From contig NC_073313.1 of assembly GCF_027595985.1 (NCBI RefSeq), positions 85,232,899 through 85,296,898 on the forward strand: a stretch of 64,000 nucleotides of DNA, in the 5' to 3' direction. The number at the start of each line of letters is the position of its first letter. The stretch's first letter is position 1. The notes under the pieces are model-generated. The model had not been told where the DNA came from. It searched no databases and saw nothing but the letters and a program-made list of their open reading frames with translations. This document shows, piece after piece, positions 18,635-31,160 of this stretch. The translations under genes and the position numbers were made by a program. Origin of the DNA: Sorex araneus (taxonomy: Eukaryota; Chordata; Mammalia; Eulipotyphla; Soricidae).

Positions 18635-18810
18635 GGGCTGGAGTGATAGCACAGCGGGTAGGGCTTTTGCCTTGCACGCAGTTGACCCGGGTTCGATTCC
18701 CAGCATCCCATATGATCCCCCTAGCACTGCCAGGAGTAATTGCTGAGTGCATGAGCCAGGAGTAACCCCTGTGCATCGCTGGGTGTGACCCAGAAAGCAA
18801 AAAAAAAAAA
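18635..18810 (+). mobile_element. Young full-length shrew SINE with target-site duplication
   Basis: An intact head (GGGGCTGGAGTGATAGCACA), an intact B box (GGGTTCGATTCCC), full body and an A15-like tail. It is flanked by the direct repeat AAAGGCTGAG at 18625-18634 and 18811-18820. It is the best consensus-like copy in the window. Confidence 0.95.
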
Positions 18811-18820
18811 AAAGGCTGAG

Positions 18821-21040
18821 AGGGTCATCAAGTTTTTGCCCCTCCAACATTTCAGCTGGGACTTCCATAGAGTGGGTATGAGAGAAAAGACCAAAGGGGA
18901 TATTTACCCCATACCATACCATCTGTGCTGATCAAGGAGCTCTTCCGAGAAAAGTTCTCAGAGCCTATGCTGTGTGGTTCCTCTCTTCCATCTTTGTTCA
19001 CCCGCCCCCATAAGCTTCTCATTCATTGAACCTTTCCCAACACTGACAGCTTTGCTAGTTTTCAAAATCCTGTTGGAACCACTGTCATAGAAGCTTAAGA
19101 CTGTGGAAAACTGTTTTCTTGAGGTAATTTTCATTATACGAAGATAATTTAAAAATATATTTAAATAGACTTAAAAACCATTATAAGCTTAACTTTTTTC
19201 ACCTCAAAATTGAGTATCTTTGCTATGATGCAGAAGAAAACGTCCTAAACTAGGACTGAGAAGGCCCATCTAGTTACTTACTTAGCAGCTCAGTGACTTG
19301 AGTACTTAGAGAATGACAGACATTCTCTAAACCTAAAATATAACTAGCATAATTTATGATTTTCCTATTAATCTAAGAACTCAAGAGAAACATAACCCTT
19401 GTGTTTGTAGATACCTTGATTTTTCTGAATTTAGCCAGGTCCAGGACCAACTGCTGCTTGCTATTAGAGAGAGACCTCGCCGCCCACTTCCCTTTACACT
19501 CCCCCAGCAGTCTAAGGGAACCACATACAGCTCTCCCTCTTCCCCACTCCTGAAACCCTAGCTAGGCAGCCTGCCCTATACATAGAGTTAAATGATGGCA
19601 GAAGGGATGAAAAGTAGGGCAGAAGGACCAGACAGTCCACAGACAACTTTGTACCTTCCAGTTCTCAGGATTATTGGGTCCTGCCAGGCTTTTTACCCCT
19701 ATGTGGCTGAACCCACAAAGTTAAAAAAACCCCATGGCATGCAAATGCCACTCCCCTCCAGAGCCCCCTCTGAGAATTCCAAAAACTCTATCTTGTTTGC
19801 TTGCTCTGGGTTTGAGGGAAGGGACATGAAAACAATTTGCTCAGCACTTACTGGCCACTTTCCCTCCCCCTTCTCTGGATTTCTTCTCAGAGCTCCCTCA
19901 TCCTTCACTTTGTTCCCAAGATGTTGCACACAAGTCCTGAAAGGCCTGTCCCTGAACTCACTAAGGAATTCATCTGGGTCCCAGGATGTGACTGGTCCCC
20001 TGGTCAGTCCTGCTGCCCGACACACTAAGGCTGGACCTTGACCTGTGCCACTGGCCTGGGGAGAGCTTCTTGGAGCTTAATTCTGCTGCTCACATCCCCC
20101 TCTCGTTGTATGTCTTTCCTTGGTGAGAAAGGGGCTGATGCACTGCAGTTTTCCAGCTACAGAAAGCTCAATGACTTATGCAAACCTGTTTGCTAAGTTC
20201 CCAAGGCTACTCCCACTGTTTCTCCTTGCACCCCACAAATGCCATTCCATTTATTAAAAGCTAATCTCTTCTTCAAGATTTCACCCAAAAGCCCCTCCTG
20301 CTGGGTGTTGTGTATTTCTCCTCTCCTGGCCATGTGACATGATTTCCCCTTGCAGGTGAAGGAGTGTTAGGTTCAGATGGTTAGGAATAGGGGGTGAAAT
20401 AATCATAGCGCCAAGTAGAAAAGCCTGAACTCCTTGATAACAGCACACCAGATTATTTGCTACCCTTCATTTTTCCCTTCTGCCCTGATTTGCATGACTT
20501 GGGTGCAAAGAATGATACTTTTGCTAGCTGTGGGCATACAAGGACTTCAAAGAGAATTCCTCCTCTCTTCTTTGCCTTACACTATTCCAGCTCCTTGTTT
20601 CCAGTCCTTGAAAGGACCCCTCTATTCCAAACTTAGAGACAAAGAGATCATTTTGTTCAAAGTTTAATGAACAGCAAAAGCAAACATGCAAACCTTACAA
20701 GGGCCTCTACTTCTCTGGATGAGAATAGTCTCAGTAATGTCTCCCACTCCCACCCACTCTATTTCCTTTGCATATCTTGGCACCTTGAGAAATCAGAAGG
20801 CTATGCATCTGCCTAAACCATCTTACCTTCAGTCTCTCTTATAAAAATGCACTCTAGTCTGCCATTATATATACAGGGCACTATTCACTTAAGCAAAACT
20901 ACCTTATACACAGGTGCTAAATATCTTCATTTGATGCAAAGAAGGGAGTTTGGTGACAATTCGAGACAACATGTAGGAGACATTAAATACACAATTATAC
21001 TCCTTTCCCATTGAATTTTTCCTCTCCTGGATTAAATAAA
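18821..21040. other. Intron 1, single-copy stretch
   Basis: No recognisable gene or repeat. A 149-codon plus-strand ORF at 19592-20041 matches nothing I know and overlaps an equally long antisense ORF, so I treat it as chance. Confidence 0.5.
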
Positions 21041-21044
21041 TGAA

Positions 21045-21215
21045 CAAACAGGGAGTGTGGAGGATACATTAAAAGAGCAATGGGGAGAAAAGAGAAGAGA
21101 AAAATGGAATATTTTAGACACTGGTGATGGAGGTGTGAACAAGAGAAAGGGAAATCTCAAGGCATGGAGAGAAAGAAGAAAGAGGAAGGGAGAAGTGAGA
21201 GGGAAACTACTGACT
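21045..21215 (+). repeat. Polypurine stretch
   Basis: Strongly G/A-rich (GGGGAGAAAAGAGAAGAGAA, GAGAGAAAGAAGAAAGAGG). Low complexity. Confidence 0.7.
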
Positions 21216-22089
21216 CCAGGCACACATAGGTGCTGTACAGTGGTGCTGTTTTCATTTTAAGTACAGCTCACTACAATCACTCTTTCCCTCCCCTTCCCTC
21301 TTCTTAATCCTCAGTAATTAGATGCACCTTAACCAACAAAAGAATGTTATTTGTGGTGGTTTTCCCTTACACTGAAAAAGAGGATCTTTTTCTTCCCTCT
21401 TGCTGAAAATGAGCTTAGGTGCAGCATTTTTACCTTCCAGACAGAGCACCAGAGCAGGAGAGGGGGAGAAAAGGAGGGAGCGGTTGTTTGAGGCTGGTCC
21501 AGTTTGTCCTTGGCATTCTTTCTTTTTATCTGGTTTCTGTGAGACCCCTTTTTCTATCTCTGGCCGCTCTGTTCCTCTCCCACTGCAGCATCCTGCAGCC
21601 AATTCCTCCTCCTCTGTGATAAGGGGCTGTTACCAACGTTCATTTCTCCCATAATGTTTCTTTTCTAATGAAATTTTGTGTTGATTTCTAAGAACAAAAA
21701 TTTTAGACTGATATGCCAGGGATCAATTTCAGTTGAAGGTGGAGGGGAATGAATTGTTAGAAAACGTACAAAGAGAAACCCTTGCAAGTGACCAAACTGC
21801 TGCCTTGACAAGCAAATGAATACAGGGTGGCCTTGGGGGGAGGGGTGTGTATCTGGGAGATATGAATTGAACTTGAGTATATAGGGAGCCTATTTATGCA
21901 GAGCACTGACAGCTTGTTCGCGTAGGTTACAGTGATTGCCTTGGTAACATACATGCATAAAAACTGAAAGATGTATTAGATGGTAGATCACTGAATATCA
22001 TTCAACCTCAGCTTTTTCTGGAATAACAATGCTCACCTCAGAACATTGTAGGGAAAGTGGGTAAAGTAACTTTGGTAGCATGTTTAGTG

Positions 22090-22210
22090 CAAGTCTCTAT
22101 TCAGAGCCTTTTGATCCCTTAACTTCTCAGCTGAAGTTGGGACACAAGATGGCAAAAGATTTACTTGACATCACACAGTATATGGCAGTCAGGACTGGAA
22201 CTCCTCTCCC
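22090..22210 (+). repeat. MIR-like fragment
   Basis: CATCACACAGTATATGGCAGTCAGGACTGGAACTCC is the MIR 3' block. The rest of 21.2-23.28 kb is single copy, with nothing recognised. Confidence 0.55.
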
Positions 22211-23284
22211 AAACACATACACATGCTCGCTTTAGAAGAGTCCCTACTCTAATTCTTCCTCGAAGGATAGCATGGAATATCCTTTAGACATGGCAGGGAG
22301 GGAAGTGGGGAAGTGCGTTAGGAGCAGATTCTAAGTATATGTATAGAAATGTTCTATCCCTTAAATACCAGTTTCTCTGGGCTTGGTTTTCTACCCCATC
22401 CTCCTTCTCATCAACACTCAGGTAGTCTCCCCAAGTCATCTTGAGGACTGATTCATCACCACTTTTCGCACCACCTCTGCTGTTCAAGGCTGAGACAGTG
22501 ACTCACCCCATAGTTGGCCAGGACCTCTGCCCTCCAGGAAAGAAGCTTTCATTTTAATTGACTGCAGACACTGCAGTGAAGATAAAACCCTTCCAGACAG
22601 ACTTTAGAGCTGGAGAGCTTTGAGAAGAAATGACAGCTGCCCCTCCATGCAAAAATTCATTGCCTTCCATCCCTACAGTGCCTGGGGTGTCACTATGGAG
22701 TTCTTGTCTTTGGATGCCTTATAATAATACCTTACATGCTTGCGAGTCACTGATTTTACCCAGTGCATCTCTTTGCCACAAGTACATAACCTGTGCTATG
22801 TCTGTCTGACACTGCTGAGATATAAGGTAGGAGATGTCCCTGGACCCCAGCGAGTGAGTGCTCACAACAATTTAACAAGTTAAATTGGTAACCTGGAAAG
22901 AAAGAAAGAAAAAATGCAGGTAAGGAGAGTGAAATAGGAAAATCCTGCAAGGGCCACACCTGATGAACTAAAAGTCCTCTCCACAGTTTCATCGACTAAG
23001 TTATGATCTGAAATTTTTTGTGGCTAGTGAGTAACGTCACTAGAACCACCTGTGCAGTTTGTTTTCCCTTTAAACACAAGATATAGCTTAAGAAAGGGGG
23101 CTCACTTGATCTGCAGTCCATTGTCTACCTTTCTGATCTGGCTTGGGGAGCATCTAAAGTATCTCCTTTACTCAGACTCCCAAACATTTATCACCAGTGA
23201 CAGAAGAAAGATAACGAGGAAAGAGTATCTGGGATTTTAACTTGGAGAAGCACTTTGCACACAATTTCTACTGTAAACTCTGCA

Positions 23285-23365
23285 AATACCCCCATCGCCT
23301 AAGCCAGGGACTTGACAGTAGCCAAACTGGGATTCGAACTCCTGCCTCCTCTAAACTCCGATGCT
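23285..23365 (+). repeat. MIR 3' fragment
   Basis: CCAAACTGGGATTCGAACTCC then CTCC and GATGCTTGTGCACTTGCC: the MIR B-box-proximal block. Confidence 0.6.
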
Positions 23366-23854
23366 TGTGCACTTGCCGTGGTGAGCACTTAATACAAGGA
23401 GCTGCAATAGGGCATGGAGGTTAGAGTGCAGTCCCTCAGTATCTCACCTTCACCTCCTGTCCTCTGCAAAAATAAGAGGGGGGGAGACTAGACAAGGACC
23501 CGAACCTGGTACTCCTCCGGCCACGGACTGTTCTAGAGTAGCCTCTGTAACGCAGTACAGTGGGAAAGGAACTTAGAGCTTCCCTAACGGGTCTATGCCT
23601 GCAGAAAGACAAACCGCCCTGGCGACTTCTACCCCCTTGCCTCCCTGCCTCCCAGGTCCAGGACGCTGTAAGCAGAAGCGCTCCTGCGCTAAGAAAAAGC
23701 TCACTGATTGCCTGAGAACTGTCGCGGTCCGGTGCGAGGCTGCAGAGCAAGTGTAGTATATCTGGTAGCAAACACCGATGGAATGAATACTAATAATGCC
23801 CTACTATGCATATAGGATTGGCTCTTGGCTAGGTGGCTTATAACAACCCCTGCT

Positions 23855-24022
23855 TTTTGTTTGTTTGTTTTGGAGCCACACACGGCGGTGCTCAGGGCTT
23901 AGTTTTAGCTCTGTGCTCAGGAATCGTTCCGAGTCGGGCTTGGGGACTATATGGGTTGCTGAGGATTGAACCTGGGTCAGCGGTGATGGGCAAGCGCCGT
24001 ATAGTATCCCTCCGACCCCAGC
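23855..24022 (-). mobile_element. Shrew-type SINE, reverse
   Basis: Begins with a TTTGTTTG tail complement, then GGAGCCACACACGGCGGTGC, TGTGCTCAGGAATCG and ends CCCTCCGACCCCAG. Confidence 0.85.
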
Positions 24023-24589
24023 CGTGGCCTTTTAAAAAAATCAGAAAAGTGTTGCTTTGCAAAAGCAAGTCCCCATTAAGAGAAGTCTTCAAGCTAGAAG
24101 CACTCGCACAAAAAGCTCGTCTGTAGTTCTAAAATCGTTACTTCTTGAAACCCAGAAAGCTTTAGAGCCCGGTTTGTTGACTAAGCTCCTTTGAAGAGAA
24201 CATCCCCGGGTCCCCACTCCCCAGTAGGGCAGGAATTTAGGCAATGAAGGGGAGTGGGGGAAGGGTACAGCAAAGTCAGCCTTTCCTGGGGCCAGCTGTC
24301 CTTGGAATCGGTCCCCACAGAGATCTGGAGCCTGCCACCCACCGGCAGAGTCCCGGACCTTCCCATTTTCCTGGGAAGGTCTTACTGAAACCCGCCAGAA
24401 TTCAATTCATTCACATCTTTTGTTTAGAGATCAGGAGAGGGAGTGTTAATGAGGGCAGCATCCCGGGTCAAAGAGAAAAGCTCCTGGTTGTCAGGGAACC
24501 GCCTCTCTGCCTTCCCTGCCCATCCCCCTCCTTCTTTCCCCTCCTCCCCTCATCGCCCCCTTCTCTTCCGCCCAAAGGGAAGGAGGGGC

Positions 24590-24598
24590 GGGCTGTGT

Positions 24599-24639
<41 letters not shown>

Positions 24640-25270
24640 CGTGCATGCATGCATGTGCGCGTGTGTATGGGAGCTCCAGGGTGCGGCAACTCGGGGCGTG
24701 TGCTTGATGCAGGGTATGTGTGCACAGGGCATGGTTTAGCCCTAGCGATGAGTGTGGAGTTGATTTGATTTGCATCCGGTCGTGAAGTGTGCCGTTTGTG
24801 CGGTGTTGGTGCTGGTGCAGTCATGCTTGCAGGGTGTGTGTCTCTGCCTGGTTATTACAGTGTAACTGTGTCAGTCCAGCCTGAATGTGGGTGTGTTCAA
24901 TGTAGGTTTCTGTCCGGATTTGTGGTCCTGCTGTGGTGAGTGTGTATAGATGTCTATGTCTACAATGTATGTGTGTATGTGCCCCTTGGTCCTTGTATGC
25001 CTGTGTTTGTGTGGGAGGGGGAGGGGTGTCACCCTTAGATGTGCTGACAAGGTGGGTTTATAAGTGGGGTTCGTTGTGGTGGGTAGTGTGTGTGTGGTGA
25101 GCAAGGTTGATTTGTGTGATAGCGTAAGGTGTATTCACAAGTGGGGTGGAAATTCATGTGGACTGTGTGCTTGGATGGAGTGCTCAATGGAAGTATGCAG
25201 CCTAGTGAATGGAAGGGTGTGCTAGTGTGAGAGCATGGGGTTCACTAAAAGCACCCAGGGCAGTGTGCTT
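24590..25270 (+). repeat. TG-rich region with pure (TG)n microsatellite
   Basis: A pure (TG)n run at about 24594-24636, then GTGCATGCATGCATGTGCGC, then about 600 bp of looser TG-rich DNA. Minus-strand ORFs rich in His/Thr here are the CA complement. Alternating purine-pyrimidine DNA of this kind can adopt Z-form. Confidence 0.85.
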
Positions 25271-25274
25271 GGGT

Positions 25275-25880
25275 GTTTCTGTGAGTGATAAGCTTTCAAG
25301 CACCAGGACTGGGACGGACAAGAAGGAAAGTAGGAGCCTGCGACCTGGGCAGGGTCCCCTGCTGTCTTGGTACTCCTCAGTCCACCTGAGACAAGGTGTG
25401 AACTTACCTGGATGCTTAGAGGAAAGAAGAGGAGGGCGCTACTCCTAATTGCCCAGGTAGGGCCCCTAGGGCATGTTTCAGGGGCTGGTGGGAGTTGACT
25501 TGAAAGATTCTTTGTCAATTATCCAGACAACACCCCATCAAGGAGATCCCAATTCTGCCCAGCTAAGCCCTAACTCTTCCCCCCCTCCACCTCCCATGAG
25601 TCACACTTCCTTGGCTTTGTGGGGGCAGACCTAGTTGCCTGAAATCCTTCCTCCATGCTGCCCCCGCTCCTGACAAACTCCTTCTTACTGTTAAGATTTA
25701 ATTCAATCAGAAAACTTTCTCTGCTTTTCTGTAGCATTCCTTCCCTATGAGGGCTCCCTCCCTGGAACCACCATAGTTAAATTCTTTCTATTTACAGTGC
25801 CATGATTTTACCTAACTGCAATTATTTCTTTCCTTTAAAATTGGATTTTTGTGGAGAATGCCTGCTGTATAGTAAGAATA
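25275..25880. other. Intron 1, single-copy stretch
   Basis: No gene recognised. Possibly a very diverged L2 around 25690-25830. Confidence 0.4.
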
Positions 25881-25884
25881 ATAG

Positions 25885-26115
25885 AATGGTGATAGCAACA
25901 TAATAATGTTACCAGTTATGAAGCACTTAATTGTAGCACTGTGCAAAGTGCTCTTACCTGTACTCTCTCCTTGGGTGTACACAGTGATGCTGAGATAGAC
26001 CGTGCTATATTATTCCTGATTTACATATTACAAAACAAGCTCAGAGTAGCTAAGAAATCTTGCCAATGTCGCACAGCCAGAGCTGATATCTAAACTTAGG
26101 TATGTCAGGTGTCCT
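25885..26115 (+). repeat. MIR, near full length
   Basis: TTATGAAGCACTTAATTGTAGCACTGTGC, then a TTACATATTACAAAACAAGCTCAGAG block, CTAAGAAATCTTGCCAATGTCGCACAGCCAGAGC: the standard MIR order. Confidence 0.75.
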
Positions 26116-26119
26116 AGAC

Positions 26120-27425
26120 ATTTTTTTTATCAGATAGTGTCACCAAGAAAAGTCCCTTGATTCTGGATAGCCACTGAAGTCACTATCACAGTATTGTTTC
26201 CAAACAAATCTTTCCTTTAAATTTACCGTCAGCTCCAAGAAAGTGCAGCATGATTGTTTTCTTTGTCTCTCCGACATCTGATACCTTCCCTACCTAATTA
26301 CCTGCTTTGTTGACACTTCAAAATCTTTAATTACTCTAGGCTCATAAGTAAAGTACCTCATCAGCTTCAATTCTGGGAGCTCTCCTCAGGCTGGTGCTGA
26401 AGACAAAGTACAGAATGAACAAATATTTTCTAACCATATTTTCAGGGGAATTGGATGTGGAATGAAATAGAGGAAAGGGATGCCGATGGAGTAAATGAAT
26501 GATTTCATAGCTTCCCCAGACCCATTTCTTACATCTTTACCACCGAAAAGTTGCATGAAGTATACTTCAAATAAAACAGGCCATCTCCATATCAAACAGA
26601 ACATCGAGAAATAAGCAGGGGCTTCCTGGGAAAAGATTCTTGAATGGGACACACTTGGTATAATTCCTGATTTTGAGGGAGCACTGTGTTTGCTTAATAG
26701 GATTCATGCTGCTCTAATGCCTTCCAAGCAGCTTTATCTGAGAAACTCAAATTAAAACTATCTATCACATATGGGGGAAAATATTTTGGGGGTTATCAGG
26801 CGAATCATAGCTAAAGGACTTCTAGAAGCACTGGCTTCTAACTCAGCCCCTGGGGAATCAGCTTTTATTGTTGCAAAGAGGTTAGGGGGTGGAGAGAGTG
26901 GGACAATTCAGTGGTGGTGAGTCACTTTGCTACTTTTCAGGGGGCAAACAAGGAGCACTCTTAAATTGCTACTGTTAATACTCTGACCTTTCAACTGGCA
27001 GAAATAAGCCTGGTGTGAGGAGAAGCAGCTAGAAAGTCCATAAAGCTTTCCTTTACCCCTTAGCTGGCTCTGCGCTCAACCCCCTCATCCTGGGTGAGCA
27101 GGTGAAGCATTGCTTAAACTGCTGTGTAATCAGAAAACCTCCTTTGAGAAAAATTGGCGGGTGAGGGTGTTAGCGTCGAGAGTGGCCGGCCAGTCCAATC
27201 CACACAGGACACAGACTAGCTAAAGCCCCTTGGTAAATCCATACGGGGAGTTTTATGCGAAGTTTGTTGTATACCAAAATTTGGTGTCAGGCTCTTGCCT
27301 ATCCTGCTACTGTGCAGCTGTGGGAACAGTCTGACACCTCACCTCCTCTGAATATACCAATGGCACTTTTACTCGCTCTTAGTCACACTGTGATACTTCC
27401 TTGCTTCCTTTGAAGACTCCTGCCT
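26120..27425. other. Intron 1, single-copy stretch
   Basis: No gene recognised. 26940-27250 is GC-richer and repeat-free, so it could be a conserved element; not testable here. Confidence 0.4.
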
Positions 27426-27429
27426 CCCA

Positions 27430-27500
27430 CTCTAGTATGCACATGCATGCGTGCACAAGCACACATGCGTGCACACATACACACACATACACACACCACT
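27430..27500. repeat. (CA)n-rich microsatellite
   Basis: CACATACACACACATACACACACC with CATGCATGCGTG upstream. Confidence 0.85.
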
Positions 27501-27681
27501 TGACTACCTATCTGAATCTTATTGTGAAAATCTCACCTGGATGCTTGCAGACTGTTTCACTATACATCAATTATCCTATCTGTGAAATGGGGCACACCTT
27601 CAACTTTGAGGGAACCCAGATATTCAACCCTTACCTCCAAAAATGTAGCCCAGAACCACAGGTTGTAAACTACTTTAAGTT

Positions 27682-27722
27682 TCTCTTCTCTCTCTCTCTC
27701 TCCCCCCCTTCTCTCCGCCCCT
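27682..27722. repeat. (TC)n / C-rich tract
   Basis: TCTTCTCTCTCTCTCTCTCC then CCCCCCTT. A mirror-type polypyrimidine run. Confidence 0.85.
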
Positions 27723-27959
27723 CTTATCCGCATAATATCATAATATGAGAATTGTTTGGAGATTTGTAAATGTTGAAAACATTTTAATAGCCCCATTATT
27801 GGCAAGTGAAAATAGAGACTCTCTTCCCTCCCCTCCCCAACACCACCAGACCCCACCTTAAAACATGAGCCAGTAGGGGAAGCGTGCAAAAATAAGATGT
27901 TTATTAAGGAGAAAGCACTTGATTTCTCTGTATGCCCTTTAAAGATCAAGACCTTGGCA

Positions 27960-28150
27960 TTTTCCATAGGATCAGAAGGAGAATGTAGGTTTTGGATCGA
28001 GACAGCTTTGAATTTGTATTTCAGTTCCATCACTTACTGTATGCTCTTGGGAATGTTACTTCATCTTTGAATCTCACTCAGTTTTCTCATTTGTGAATTG
28101 GTGATGGTAACACCTGCCTTAGAAATACTCAGATGACTGTCTGAGATAAA
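27960..28150 (+). repeat. MIR-like element
   Basis: CAGTTCCATCACTTACTGTATGCTCTTGGGAATGTTACTTCATC, TCAGTTTTCTCATTTGTGAA and TGGTGATGGTAACACCTGCC follow MIR order (read as short blocks). Confidence 0.65.
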
Positions 28151-29885
28151 AACAGGGAAAGGACTAGCCACATATATTCATTTCCACCCTCACTTTATCT
28201 CCACCGCTCTCCTCATATAACGCAAAATGTCTCAACCAAGAAAAGTGTTCAGATCCACCAACTGAAATGTCATTTTTCCTCATTTCTTGCTTGTCTAACT
28301 CTTAAAATAGCCCCTATTCTTATAGGGTGATGTTTTAATCTGCCTTAATGCAATAACAGAAGAACTGGACCTGAGGTCCAATTCTCACTCTGCGGTTTGT
28401 CCTGGCAGTGCTAATGAGACCAAGGTATCAAGTGTAAAACTTCACACAAGAAAGTCTCAAACTACCTGCCCTGTGTCTAGACAATGTCCCTCCCACACAC
28501 ACCCCAGCAATGGCACTACAGACCCAGCACCATTGGCTTTCCTATATATCTGCATTGTGCTACAGAATATGACAGAATATTTCCTGAACAAACTGCACTA
28601 TATAACGCCAGGTGTTTTTGTTTACTTGCTTGTTTTTCACTTCTACCTAGAACTTTACAAGGGTCCCCAAGGCCACCTTTTATCTAGCCACCATCAGGGT
28701 TGAAAAGAAGGTGGGATGATTAGGTAAGAGGTTATGGATCACTGAGATATGCTTTGCAGAACTCAAAGTACAGCTCCAAATGCTTTTTATTTATCTGCTC
28801 ACAATTAAATGAAAATAAAATGTACCCTTTCCTATAAAAGGAAAAGTATGAGATCCCATTCTGGGCCCTTTCCTCCTGGTGCTGTTGCCTCCCTCTAGAG
28901 ACAGAAGCATGTCACTGCATGCTAAAACTGAATTTACGTATGGAGCAAAGGAAATTAAGAAGTCGGAGGTACATAAGTTAAAAAGTTAAGAAATTGGAGG
29001 TGGAGATGATCCCAACAAGGACAAAGAGGCTACAAAGTTGAGAAGTATTTGAAATTTGTGGCAGTAAAAGCTTTGGCATGCTGGGCTATAAATGTTCCCA
29101 GTTATTAAATATTCTCACATCCTTCCTCTCCTTATACCCTTTTATTCATTCTGTTTCATACTCCTCAGTGATCCTATATTCCATGTACAAGACTATCTAC
29201 TAGTTATTCCCCCTGAGGACTTTGGAAATAATCCCTGCCATCTGTCTCTGATGCGGTCCTGAAGTCTCTGTTTTGAGGAGGGGAGTGGGAGAGCGTTACA
29301 ATCAAGGGTCAGCCAGATCAACAGAGTTTATAGTTAAAACTGAATTTCAGGATAGACTTAAAATACTCAATAAACTTCTCTGAGCACAGAGACCTACAGG
29401 GTGCTGGGACTCGTTGCCAATCCAGAGAAATCTCCTTGGTTTCTCTGAGATGTGACAGTAGTTGCCAAGGCTTATCAGATATGCCATTTACCTACTTCTC
29501 TTGATGCATGGGAGAACAAATGACACTGCCAGAAGGAGACAGAAATTGTTTCCTAGTGACTCAGAGTCCTAGCTACGAGGCCACAGACAGCATATGTATT
29601 GCAGCTTCCTGTTGAAATGTATACCTTTTTACAGATGGAAATCTCAAAATAATCAAAAAGCAGAATTTGGAATCTGGGCAAGAAAACATCAACATCATTA
29701 ATGGCCACCTGGCGATATGTCTGCTGTATGTCACCACCCTGCTAGGAGCTTTGCAAATGTGATCTCTTTTAATCTCAATAAGCTTGCAAGTCATACCAAA
29801 AGGGGTTGTATTCCATTAGCCACTGTGTAGCAGTAAGCTAATGACTAAACTTCTCTGAGCCTTTGTCTTCATTCACTTTTTTTTG
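28151..29885. other. Intron 1, single-copy stretch
   Basis: No gene recognised. A weak MIR resemblance near 29700-29830. Confidence 0.4.
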
Positions 29886-29889
29886 TTTT

Positions 29890-30040
29890 AAAAAATTATT
29901 GAGACCTAAATAACACGTAACATTATAGTCATTTCAGGTGTGTACTATAATAACCTGATATTTGACTGCATTGTGAAATTATTACTGCAACCAGTTTAGT
30001 TACTATTAGTTACCAAATTTAAATTTTAAGATTCACTTTC
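29890..30040 (-). repeat. Ancient L1 3' UTR fragment
   Basis: AACATTATAGTCATTTCAGGTGTGTACTATAATAACCTGATATTTG matches in antisense the old mammalian L1 3' end (short blocks). Confidence 0.6.
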
Positions 30041-30059
30041 TTGGCTCTCTTGACAACTT

Positions 30060-30385
30060 GATCTGTTGTCTTTAAAATGAACATAAAATGAACATAATAC
30101 TTACCTCAAAGTGTTGTCAGAAAAATTAAATCAGATTTTTTTATGCAGTGATGGTTACATGATAAACATTTGGAAAGTAAGTGAAGCATATCTTCTAAGA
30201 CCTGATCCATAGAAGGCATTTAATATAGTAGCTATATTAATAGTTATTATTAACTACTTAATGACTTATAAGTATTTGAAACCTAGAAATGTAAGCATCA
30301 TTATATCATTTAAAGGGAGATTAAATAACATGCTCACTGAAACACTCTAAGGCAGGCTTAGGAATTCAAACCAGTTCTGCCTCCC
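30060..30385 (+). repeat. MIR-like fragments
   Basis: AATACTTACCTCAAAGTGTTGTCAG and GAAGGCATTTAATATAG resemble a MIR 3' end; AGGAATTCAAACCAGTTCTGCC further on a second one. Confidence 0.5.
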
Positions 30386-30557
30386 CATGCCTTGTGTTAG
30401 GGAACGTTTTAAGGTTAGGGAGATCCCATTTGACTTACCTGACTTGGGTATTGCATTTAAATTAAAATTTGAAGGAAAAAAATCCCCTTTAGACTAAACA
30501 ATGTGTTGTGCAATTCTAGGTCATTTTGTGAGCTATTTACACATCATAGGCCCACAT

Positions 30558-30806
30558 TGTCACTGTCATCCCTCATTCTGTTGCTCATCGATTTGTTCGA
30601 GTGGCCACCAATAACATCTCTCATTGAGAGACTTATTGTTACTGTTTTAGGCATATCCAATACGCACAGGTAGCTTGCCAGGCTCTGCCATGCGGGCTAC
30701 ATTCTCTCCGTAGCTTGCCGGGCTCTCTGAGAAAGACAGAGGAATCAAATACGGGTCGGCCGAGTGAAAGGCAAAAGCCCAACCGCTGTGCTATCACTCC
30801 AGCCTC
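30558..30806 (-). mobile_element. Long-body SINE variant, full length
   Basis: On the minus strand it starts GGCTGGAGTGATAGCACAGC and then switches to a distinct body (GAGAGCCCGGCAAGCTACGG, GATATGCCTAAAACAG, CAATGAGAGATGTTATTGG). It ends GGGATGACAGTGACAATG with no A-tail. Confidence 0.85.
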
Positions 30807-30954
30807 ACATTAGCCTTTAAAAAAATCTTTCATCATTTTCAGAGTAATTGAAAAAAGAACATAAAAAATTTTAAGAACCAAAAAAATAACTATTATGCCA
30901 CCAACTTAATGCAATCTCTTCATACTGTTGCTGAATTTGCTTCCAATATTTAAA

Positions 30955-31160
30955 AATTCATGCTTGACACAGTTAAAATTATACTATTTTTCCATACTGC
31001 TACATATTTTTCTATAAGCATTATTTTTTAGGTAGTAGACTAGTCTATCAAGTGAATTGGTCATATAGTTTATTTAACCATTCCATTGTTGAACATTTAA
31101 GTTGTCTTAGTAGGTAAGTGTGAGAAAAGGAATAATGTTGCTTTCACCATTGCCATAATC
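30955..31160 (-). repeat. Possible ancient L1 fragment
   Basis: TTTATTTAACCATTCCATTGTTGAACATTTAAGTTGTCTTAG resembles a common antisense L1 block (short matches). Confidence 0.4.

Noticed and set aside
18635-18810. tRNA-like head of the young SINE as a tRNA gene
   Set aside because: It has A- and B-box-like sequences but is followed by the SINE body and A-tail and cannot form a mature tRNA.
19592-20041. 149-codon plus-strand ORF in intron 1
   Set aside because: No recognisable motif, a similar-length ORF lies antisense, and there are no splice or promoter signals that single it out.
24244-24824. ORFs of 98-174 codons on both strands at the TG microsatellite
   Set aside because: They exist only because (TG)n/(CA)n contains no stops. 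Products are Cys/Val or His/Thr runs.
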